Shown here: one piece after another, positions 1-8,526 of the stretch
How the letters are laid out: every line of letters begins with the position of its first letter
Position numbering within the stretch: the stretch's first letter is position 1
Origin: Ulva prolifera
Taxonomy: Eukaryota > Chlorophyta > Ulvophyceae > Ulvales > Ulvaceae
Assembly (NCBI GenBank): GCA_023078555.1
Contig: CM041201.1
Location: forward strand, 7,013,172-7,077,171
DNA: 64,000 bases
Direction: 5' to 3'
The notes under the pieces: model-generated
Seen by the model: the letters and a program-made list of their open reading frames with translations, nothing else
What the model was told of the DNA's origin: nothing
Databases searched by the model: none
Position numbers and translations under genes: made by a program

Positions 1-798
1 GCGACTGCTTCCAATTGCCTCCCGCTGCAAAATCACATCTCCTGTCTGAACCTCGTGGTGATCCGCGGTGTGGTACAAGCGGTCGCTGTGCCTCTTGCGT
101 GTGTGCCTCGGTGGCAGGAACGCTCAGGCGTGGCGGCGCTGCAGGGGCTGCCGTTCGTGACGGCCGACGGCAAGCAGCTGAAGAAGCACACGAAGCTGTT
201 CATGAGCACGACGCCGCTGGGCGGCTTCTGCATCGAGGCGGAGTCCCCCGGCGCGCTCGCGCAGCAGCGCACCTTCTACCTCTGCGACTACACCTCCAAG
301 CACCTCACGTACGCGCTGCTCGACCGCTTCATGGGCCCGGGGTCCCTCGACCCCGTCGCGCAGCTCGACATCGGCGCCTGCTTCCTCTACTTTGCCAACG
401 GCTTCAAGTTCGATGAGGCGGAGGGTGTGCCGGGGCGCATCGAGGAGAGCGTTACGCTGCTGCGGCACTCGGACGACTACTTCAATCCGATGGGGCACCT
501 CATGGCGCCGGAGGGGAAGACGGTCCCCGGGCTGCAGCCGGACGCGCCGGCCGCGGCGTTGCAGCCGGCGGTGGCGGAGCCGGTGGCACCGCCGGCGTTG
601 CCGGTGGCACCACAGGCATCAGCGGTGCCACAGGCGGCGGCGCTGACACTTTCGCGGTTTTCTCTGCCCTGGGTGCTGCCGGGTGGGACAGTGGGGGCGG
701 CCGCGGGGGGTGGCCGGGCTCGGGAGGGGCGGTTTGACCCGGGACGTGCAGCACAGCGGCTGTGGACACGGCTAACGGAGCACCGGTTTGCTGGGTGA
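1..798 (+). CDS. 3' end of an unrecognised protein-coding gene (partial)
   Basis: An open frame runs to a TGA at 796-798. The final exon probably begins at a GCAG/CTCAG acceptor near 117-130, and the gene continues upstream of the window. From about 130 to 520 it encodes a well-composed globular stretch with motifs such as KKHTKLFMSTTPLGGF, FYLCDYTSKHL and DDYFNPMGHLMAP. The C-terminal third is an Ala/Pro/Val-rich tail of low complexity. Codon use is GC-rich, like the confident genes here. I do not recognise the family and assign no function. Confidence 0.5.
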   Translation, partial: ATASNCLPLQNHISCLNLVVIRGVVQAVAVPLACVPRWQERSGVAALQGLPFVTADGKQLKKHTKLFMSTTPLGGFCIEAESPGALAQQRTFYLCDYTSKHLTYALLDRFMGPGSLDPVAQLDIGACFLYFANGFKFDEAEGVPGRIEESVTLLRHSDDYFNPMGHLMAPEGKTVPGLQPDAPAAALQPAVAEPVAPPALPVAPQASAVPQAAALTLSRFSLPWVLPGGTVGAAAGGGRAREGRFDPGRAAQRLWTRLTEHRFAG

Positions 799-1009
799 GA
801 GGCCTGCTCAGTGTATTGTGTCGTTCCTTGCTGGCGCTGGTGTGGCAGTCGCTGGCTGTGTTGCCTCGCCAGTAGATGCAAATGTGGTGGAGGTAGTCGG
901 TCTGTGATTGTCTGTGGCTGTGCGCGGGGCGTGAGGCATGTAACTGCGTGATGTGTTACAAGCGCGCGTATGCGGTCTACTGTGAATCGTGGCGCGGACT
1001 TTCAGCTTC

Positions 1010-1996
1010 TCATATCGCCTCACACGTGCTTCGTACTTTCTTGCTCAAGCCACGCAGCCACGCTTGATCCCTTGGCCCCAGCGCCCGTTCAAATTCGGAC
1101 AGCATCAGCATGAAGCTGGCCTCGCCCGGTGTGCCTGACAGAGGCAGCAGCATAGCGGACTGGATTCCCTCTGCCACACAAGACAGTTTCGAGACGTTCA
1201 GGTCGCTAATAGCCTGTCTGTTGGGCATGTATGTGCCGTCTTCCGGCAAGCCGGCTAGAAAGCTGGGCTGTTGCAGCTCTTCTTGCATGGATAGTTGAAA
1301 CTGTTCCAATGCAGCGCTCTTGTCATCCGATTTTGACACCTCGGCCGCAAAAGCCCCTCTAGCAATTTGCACCTTGCCTTTCCACACTACCAGTATGCTG
1401 GAAGTGTTGGAGTTGCGAAGGCTTGCAAACGACACCCAGGCAAGGTTCCTGGCAGCATTTTCATTAGAGGTGTTGTACAAAAACAGCGATCTTGCGCCAG
1501 AGACGACTTGTGCGGTGGCTTTCCTGCCTTGCGATGACCCTAGTTGCTTGAGCTCCTCTTCAATGGCCGGAAGAGCGATGAGCAATAGCGCCAGCAACGC
1601 ACCAATGGCCTCTCCCCTGACCTGTACACACGAGGACAAGTATGTGTATCGAATTTGCGCTTGTAAGCTTCTGAAGCCGCAGGTGCAGTGAGTGTTGCCG
1701 GCGTGCAATACCTGTGCGTCAGAGATGGGGCTTGCACTCAACAAGTGATTCACGGCCAGCAGCGCTCCGCCGAGGAAGCCAACCACACGGGGTATGTTGG
1801 CGTCATCGAAGCCTGGAATTCCGAGTGTAAATCTGAAAACCTGGACGTCGACCTCTTGAGAGCGGGTGACGGTAAGCTCTCGTGCTTGCTTCTGGTGGTG
1901 AGAATTCTGACGCTGCCGAGGGCAGTGCACAGAATAGATACGCGTTGAGCCTGTCGCTAGCGCGGCTACCCCGCGCATCGTGAAAAGAACAATCAA
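1010..1996 (-). CDS. CCB2: CCB2-like cofactor assembly of complex C protein (cytochrome b6f biogenesis)
   Basis: The N-terminal part has the CCB2/CCB4-type segment VFRFTLGIPGFDD, then a hydrophobic VVGFLGGALLAVNHLL and ISDAQ. A second membrane segment follows (AIGALLALLLIALP), then a soluble C-terminal domain. CCB2 proteins sit in the thylakoid membrane and, with CCB4, help attach heme ci covalently to cytochrome b6. The frame is open from an ATG at 1996 to the stop at 1010. It contains a 90-nt stretch, 1711-1622, with GT...AG ends (CAG|GTATTG, TACAG|GT) that interrupts the homology; removing it gives 298 aa rather than 328 aa. Residues 1-45 are basic and Ser/Thr-bearing, consistent with a transit peptide. 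It is head-to-head with the TMEM18 gene. The family call rests on recalled motifs. Confidence 0.7.
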   Translation of the reverse strand: MIVLFTMRGVAALATGSTRIYSVHCPRQRQNSHHQKQARELTVTRSQEVDVQVFRFTLGIPGFDDANIPRVVGFLGGALLAVNHLLSASPISDAQVLHAGNTHCTCGFRSLQAQIRYTYLSSCVQVRGEAIGALLALLLIALPAIEEELKQLGSSQGRKATAQVVSGARSLFLYNTSNENAARNLAWVSFASLRNSNTSSILVVWKGKVQIARGAFAAEVSKSDDKSAALEQFQLSMQEELQQPSFLAGLPEDGTYMPNRQAISDLNVSKLSCVAEGIQSAMLLPLSGTPGEASFMLMLSEFERALGPRDQAWLRGLSKKVRSTCEAI

Positions 1997-2397
1997 CTAT
2001 CGCTCTTGCTACCTGCACTGGCAATATGTGATGTCCAGCTATGGCATACCCTCGAAACTGCTCGAACGGTTCTGGTTACCAGAGCATGGGCCCCACTGAC
2101 GTTCAATCGCCTTCATCGAAAAGATCCAAAACGTCCCTGATGTGAAGTGAGTGATGACTGTCCTGGTGAGCCGTTGCAGGTTCTGCGACTGAACATCCCG
2201 CGGTGCAAAAACGGCATGAGAGTGGACTTAATGCGGGAGTGCAGCAAGTCTTGAACAGCACAGGCTAGTAACGCTTCCCTGCCTTTGAACCATGCGCAGA
2301 CGCTTAAAATCCATTGCTTGTACACTGCTGGGGTTGCGTATGCACTTCATCGTGTTACTGGGACACTCGAGCTTAGCACAGAACATCTATCGCGAGG
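1997..2397. promoter_or_regulatory. divergent intergenic region between CCB2 and TMEM18 genes
   Basis: About 400 bp separate the two start codons of divergent genes, so this interval should hold both promoters and 5' UTRs. I see no clear TATA box or repeat in it. The assignment is from gene layout only. Confidence 0.4.
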
Positions 2398-2925
2398 ATG
2401 GCTACTAGCGCGGACCGCGAAAGACTACTTGCCGAGCTTGCCAGCGCTCACACGAAGGTCACAGATGAGATATTGGGCCAAATCAGATCGTCAGTTCAAA
2501 GTAGCGCAGACTTGACAGAGATTGTCCAGGACTTAGTGTACTGGTGGGGCCAGTGGTGGCAGGAATGGTGGGTGCGTGCGATCGTAGCATGTCAGGTGGC
2601 ACTATTATTGATAGCTTTATGGTTTCGCAGAAATCTACCGGCACAGCTTGCCGTATTTGCCATAGCAACATGCACGGTGGCATCAGCACAGCACCTCAAT
2701 AGCCTCGGTGCCCTTTACTGGGAAGAGTTTGCATCTCAGCCATATTTTGACAAGAATGGGGCTTTTATATCATCTGTCGTATCGTGTCCGCTGATCATTG
2801 TTATGATGGTAGTGCTGATGAATTGCGTGTCTACAGCTGTCATAGAAATGATTACGCTGAAACGGAGACAAATGAATGCAAAATCCAGGCAGAAGGCACC
2901 TGTTGAAATCAAAAAAGGAAAGTGA
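2398..2925 (+). CDS. TMEM18: TMEM18 family transmembrane protein
   Basis: An intronless 175-aa frame of normal TMEM18 family length. After a polar N-terminus it has a Trp-rich patch (WWGQWWQEWW, residues about 49-58), a first membrane span (AIVACQVALLLIALW), and a second hydrophobic segment around residues 82-95. The family-typical QHLNSLGALYWEEFASQPYF precedes a last span, VVSCPLIIVMMVVLMN. The C-terminus is Lys-rich and basic (VEIKKGK). In animals TMEM18 is a nuclear-envelope membrane protein that may contact chromatin; its role in algae is not established. The start at 2398 is the first ATG of the frame and is followed by conserved-looking sequence. Confidence 0.78.
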   Translation: MATSADRERLLAELASAHTKVTDEILGQIRSSVQSSADLTEIVQDLVYWWGQWWQEWWVRAIVACQVALLLIALWFRRNLPAQLAVFAIATCTVASAQHLNSLGALYWEEFASQPYFDKNGAFISSVVSCPLIIVMMVVLMNCVSTAVIEMITLKRRQMNAKSRQKAPVEIKKGK

Positions 2926-3925
2926 TGTTTTTGATGTACCTCTGTAACGCGTGACCGCCCACACCTGACCACCTGGCCATTGTTCTGCTCAGCTGAACCT
3001 GGGAACTGCCGTTGCACCCACATCACCTGGGGTGCACAATGTGCTGTCCAGTATTCGATCATTTCAATGTGATGCCTAATACCGCCACGCCCATGACGAC
3101 CGCCGAAGGCACGCTGAACAGCGCTTGCGATTATCGGGTTATCGCGATATCTCGTGGACATATCCGCGTTCAAGGCGGAGCGGCACTGCAGTTCGTTTCA
3201 CTGGCTATGCGTGAACTGGCCATCGGGTAACGGGGTTCCAGACACAAAAGGTGATTGATTGTCAGCTCGATCACCAGTTCACTTTGAAGCCCCTCTGCCC
3301 TGCCTGGCAATCCTCATCGCTTTCCCCTTCCCTTCCTCCATAATTTTACGATGGCATTTGCTCAGGTTCAACCTCGCTCCAGTCACTTGCTATGTTTCAC
3401 ATTTGCTTACTTGTATCGTCGCTGATCGGCTCCATGGTGTAGGCTTCCCGCTCAACTTGCTCCGCGCGCCCTGCCTGCACCGCAAGCAGACGCGTCAGTG
3501 TTCGGGCTGAGACAGACGACAAGGTGGATTTTAAACCAAACGAAAACGCGGTATGATCCTTGGTCTGATCCGCGTCCGGTTGTCGTCGCTGAAGTACGAC
3601 GCAATCAGCTGGCGCCTGAGGCAGCAGCGCACGTGCACTCGACTCGTTGGTGGCACGGCATGTCAAGACACATGTTCATGGACGTGTGGACGTTTATTGC
3701 CTGAAAATTGCTTCCTAGCGCTGTCAGCGGCCTCATGCTCGCGTTCACTTCGATGGAGACCTCCTGGCCAAGGATCTGTTCGCCAGGTCATCAAGATTTA
3801 GCTGTGCATGCCATTGACATGCCATAGACATGGAAGACCTCGCCACTGTTTAGGTTTTGGTGACTTGGATGCGGCATGTTCTGTTCAGCAATTGCAGAGG
3901 GGTTTCGGTGGCAAAGGCATGGTGT

Positions 3926-4304
3926 GCTTGCAGGCGTTGGGCTTTACTGCAGATGATTCTGCAGGGCAGTCGAACATATTCGCAGTCGAGCCCAAGACAT
4001 ATGTTCAAAGTGGCTCGCCAGACTCAAACAGCAGTGCGACACTGGTGATTGGGGGTATCGCTGGCGCGCTTGCTTTGGGTTTGTTGGTCATTGGTCTTGG
4101 CGCCAACCAAGGCAATGTTTCAGTAGGTGAGATCTCATCACATTAGGAATCCCTATGCCCAAACACGACGAGTATGTCCACGCTTCAAGGTGGCATGGCT
4201 GTCCGTATTCTAACAGCTTCGTGTGTGTGTGTGCAGCAAACACCGTTTATGACGATGCTGGGAAGTACCAGGCACTGTCATACTACAGCAGCAACCTGAA
4301 GTAA
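3926..4304 (+). CDS. small single-pass membrane protein (5' end unresolved)
   Basis: Two exons join in phase. The first ends at 4126 (GTAG|GTGAGA) and the second runs 4237-4304 after a GT-rich tract ending GTGCAG. The joined C-terminus reads ...NQGNVSV then ANTVYDDAGKYQALSYYSS and stops. The first exon carries NIFAVEPKTYVQSG and one strong membrane span (LVIGGIAGALALGLLVIGLG). The 5' part is uncertain. One option starts at 3553 (MILGLIRVRL...), uses a donor near 3647 and an acceptor at TACTGCAG (about 3952); another starts after the GCTTGCAG at about 3932. A basic N-terminus plus one span would suit a plastid membrane protein, but that is inference and I do not recognise the family. Confidence 0.5.
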
Positions 4305-4989
4305 AGTGGTCAACTAACGTACTCTCGCGGTGGAGCAAGCGTTGCTGCCCCGGACTGCACGGCGGGAACATACCAAGCAGGAGTCTGAGGTCTACAGAGA
4401 TGAGTACACGAGTTAGCCATGGTGTCCGGGTGATCACACCTTGCATGTACACACCAGCTTGCGGACATGGTCACACATACACACCAGCCACTAGAATGGC
4501 ACAGCAGGGCTGGAATAGTTTTATTCTACTCACATTGGCTGGGTTGAAAGTGTCACCTGAGCAGGCGGTCACTGAGACACAGTGTAATTTCGACCTCTGC
4601 ACTCATTTCGCAGTCAACACACAACCATATTCACTGCTAATTCATATAATTTACTGGGAAAATGTTTTGCTCTGCTCAAAGCCATTTCAACCGCTGGAAT
4701 AATGAATTGAGTATTAATGCCTGGCCGGGGCAACATCTTCAGTTCCATAGTAGCAAGTACACACTCAACACGACCTTGCTTTTTGTTGCTGACACATGCG
4801 CATGTATCTGCACGTGTTTGATCCCACATACATGGCCATCAACACTTTTGCGACTCCTGCTTCATGCAATGACATTATGGTACTCAACAACAGAACCTCA
4901 AATCTCACAAGTCTGCCGTTTGCACTAACTGGCAGATGCATATGCATGTGCCACTCCACACGCAGGCAACATGCAGGATTCTCATCGGA

Positions 4990-6041
4990 TCACTGCTTCC
5001 TGTTGTCTGGCAGAGATTCTACTTCTGCTCTGTCTTCCTCCTCTTTCAATGCTGCGGTCGCCAGTGAGCCGATGTACGCAATCGCTGCCCCTGTCAACGT
5101 GAATGCAAGCGCTATTTGCCACCAAGTCAGTGACAACGCCTCTCCACCGCCAATGAATGCAGCTTTGCCTACATGGCCTGCGCTGACGTACGCAAGCGTG
5201 CCAGGGAACATTCCAACTAAGGAGCCAAAGAAGAAGGCAGAAAGTGGGACATTGGTTAGTCCATAGAGGTAATTGGACGCTGCCAGCGGCAGTAATGGTG
5301 AGAGGCGCAGTAGGGCCACCACTTTGAAGCCATCTCTCTCGATGACCGTGTTGATGGCTCGGAACTGCTTGTTCTGCTGAGCCCAACTCGAAAACTGCAA
5401 AGCGAGAGTTGTTGAGAGCTGTCCAGCTCAACGCGTCCATGCATACAATCATCGCAGAAGCGCGTCACCTTGTCTCGTGCTAAGTAACGCGCAATCAAGA
5501 AGGAAACTGCTGCTGCCGAAGCAGCTGACAGGGATACCAGGATGCTGCCTGGGCCGATCCCGAAGATGGCACCAGATGCCATGGTCAGTGGTATGGCGGG
5601 GACAGCAAGGACTTCTAGAGCCGCATAGACAAAGAAATATAATACGTATCCTGCTGGGCCTAAATCATCAACGATGCCTGTAAAGTATGTCAGGAATGCC
5701 GCTATTTGATCTTTGAAAACCACGCCACCCACAATGAGCAACGCTAGCCCGCCCACAGCTGCAAATAACCCCAAGAGCTTTGCGCGTCCAGAATTCTGTC
5801 CATCGTCTACCTGTGAATTTTCAGACATGACCTCTGGCGCGACCCAGTCCTCTTCATCAGTGGATGTGATGACGTCAATCCTGCATGCAACCCGACCAGT
5901 GATCAATTCAGCAACTGCCAAGCCTGACAGCAGCTGGCATGCTCCCGCCGGCTGAGAATATTCTGGCCATAGTGCCAAAGCAGCCGCTGATAGGTGTCGA
6001 TGTATTGCATAGCTGTGAGCAGACGTGACGTGCCCGTACAT
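4990..6041 (-). CDS. TVP38/TMEM64 (SNARE-associated, DedA-like) membrane protein
   Basis: Two exons: 6041-5469 and 5394-4990. The 74-nt intron (AAG|GTGACG ... TTTGCAG) is phase 0. Joining them restores the family signature: LEVLAVPAIPLTMASGAIFG, ARYLARDK, then FSSWAQQNKQF, FKVVALLRLSPLLPLAASNY, and a final helix followed by an acidic tail. TVP38/DedA proteins are multi-span membrane proteins, recently linked to lipid scrambling; plant and algal members include plastid and Golgi forms. The start is uncertain: ATG at 6041 gives 325 aa, and ATG at 5828 (MSENSQVDD) gives 254 aa. The segment EEDWVAPEV upstream of the latter looks coding, so the longer form or an additional 5' exon is likely. Confidence 0.8.
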
Positions 6042-6099
6042 GGAGAGGCTGACGAGGACCAGCGCACAGCCGAGCTTCCATTGTGTATCTGCTAGCCAC

Positions 6100-8460
6100 A
6101 GGAGTGCCCTAATTCAATGCTGTACTCCAGAATGAGAACACATGTGAGAAGCGCACGTAGAAGTTGCCGGGTTGATCTTGGATGCAGCGGCTTGCACTCG
6201 CAAGCGGGGACAAACCAAAGATGAGCCCCGAGTCACCCCGCAAAGCCTGCGATATCTTACACTTGACAAATTCATGATACCTGCTCGAGAAGTACTCCCC
6301 TGGACTTGGGCAGAAACAAGTTGGCTGTGGGTTCGCTGCGCTTTGTGACAGTGGTGGCGACACCACCGTAAGCAGATCACACACTGGATCTTCCAGCACA
6401 ATTAATTGCACAAATCTTATTTTAGCAGAGGCATGCAAAGGGGCGAGCTGTCGCAAGGACGCAGATATACGGACGACGCACTTCAGAGCAATTCATGCCA
6501 CACGTCGCCATTATATCTGATGGACAGATACGGTCCAATGGACGTTCTACGCGGTGTTGCACAGCTTCTGCGCAGGGAGTTCAGTTTATATGCAGTATCT
6601 TACGAACGTCAAGAAAGATATATGCTGGTATTGATATTCGGTCGGACAGTGAATGGACTCATGTGCCCGTCCGTTGACAGTACAGAATCGCGAAGCCGAA
6701 GGACAATCCCACATGTTTGCAGTAGCCCGTTAGACGTTCGAGAGAATGTGCGATCTGGTGAGACCTCACGGGGGGATGCCCCGGCAGGTGTACCAGGTGC
6801 ACATGCATGCCTCCAAGTCGTCGACTCCAAATTACAGGTTGGCATTGCCGGGACCACAACGCTTCAGGCTTGATCAAATGACGGGCCGAAATGATCAGCA
6901 CCTTCAGAAATGTGAACGACGCATTAGACATTGACGCTGTCGGCAAATCTAACGATCCCTTTGCTGCCGCTGGGTTGACCAGTCTGCTTGCGACAGCACA
7001 GCTGGCCGAGGAATATTCTCGACGCTCCCGGACGTCGCGAGACCTTCCGCATCGCACGGCCAATGGCCGCACATGCACTCGGGTTCCGGAGACGAAGCTG
7101 CCAACGTCACCACGTCTCCGATTGCTTGAGAGATATCGCTTATGGAACGATGCTACGACCGCAGCCGATACGCCAACTTCAAAGGCATTCACTGTCTAGC
7201 AAGACCATTGACCCAACTTGGCACGGCGTTCGTAAAGCCGTCTGACTTCGCTGTGCCGTGATCGCCGTCGCGGCCCGCATGGCGTGGAGATGGGTGCTCA
7301 TCGCATACATCTAGTTTAGTAATATAGCTCTTAGACATTACATGCAGTGTGGCCATGCCGCACTGTACAGCCGAGCCTGTTGGCTCTTTCATTGCTACCG
7401 GCAGCACCTCACTTCTGGTGTATAGTGACACCTTCTCAAGTCGCTACCGGCGGCCTCGCTACAATAGCCAGATGTCAGCTACATCTGCAAAGCAACAACG
7501 TTATGTCTGGCAAATCTTGCTGCAAGACTTCAGATCCAACAGTTTGGGCGTGGGCACCAAGCGAGTAGCATGCACCGTTTCATGCCCCTCCATGTTGCGC
7601 TATTTGCGCCCGCCCTGAAACCATCATTTTCTCCAGACTTTAGTAATGTGTACTACGCGCCCATGCTCACGGACCGGATCATGCAATCCCATTCCCGCGC
7701 TTGGGCGAGGTCGCCTTGTCAGCCCACACGAGGACGTCCATGGCAGCACGGAAGCCCGCTGCGGTAGTTGGTCCGTCATATGTGCTTGTACTAGAGAACG
7801 ATGTGATAGTCCAATTCTCTCCCGGATTGATGCACGTGGGCAAGCCATTGCGAGACTGGCTTGGGAGCGTTGATGGTGCCTCGCTGATCATGAGGTACGC
7901 TGCGATTCCCTTGGACAGTTGAACGGATACATGCACCCGTATCATTGTACACAGTTGTAGCCTGTGCTGGCTGAGCGGTGTTTAGCGTACGTCGTATCGT
8001 TTTGCGGTAAGTTAACAACTCCCGCAGCGGTTGATCGGGAAAAGAATGGATAACGCCATGCTCCAATCAATCCATGCAGTTCAAGACGCAAATAATTTTG
8101 CAATGTAGAGAGCGAGAATCTCGGTTGCCTCGCGTCATTCGATGCCTACGTGCGGTGTCACCTCCAGCTCGGAAGCACTCACACCCGCTCCGAGTCGGGG
8201 CGCACGACACAGGAAAGCTGCAGAAACTGGTTTCCATAATATCGTGCTGAGAATTTCGCTTTTTGTGTCTACCTATATGTCTGATATGGAGCACAGCGAT
8301 CCACGTGGCACCGGTACCGACGCGCTAGACGTTACAGGGTCACTCTCGCCCATGTCAGCCCACCTCCGTGGGCGCAACACCGCCATATCTCAGCCCAACA
8401 AGTATCTACTGCTTCAGTGGATTTCTTCGGCTTGAAAGCATCTGCATGCAGGCTGTTCTC
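6100..8460. other. no recognisable gene
   Basis: The open frames here are short, on both strands, and lack recognisable motifs. A minus-strand frame at 6109-6456 (115 aa) could be a 5' exon of the TVP38-like gene or chance. I see no RNA gene. Confidence 0.3.
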
Positions 8461-8526
8461 CAGGATTCGGGCACAAGATGAGGCAGGAGCTTTCCAGGTT
8501 CAGACAGAGCCTGCCCTGCCAACGGT

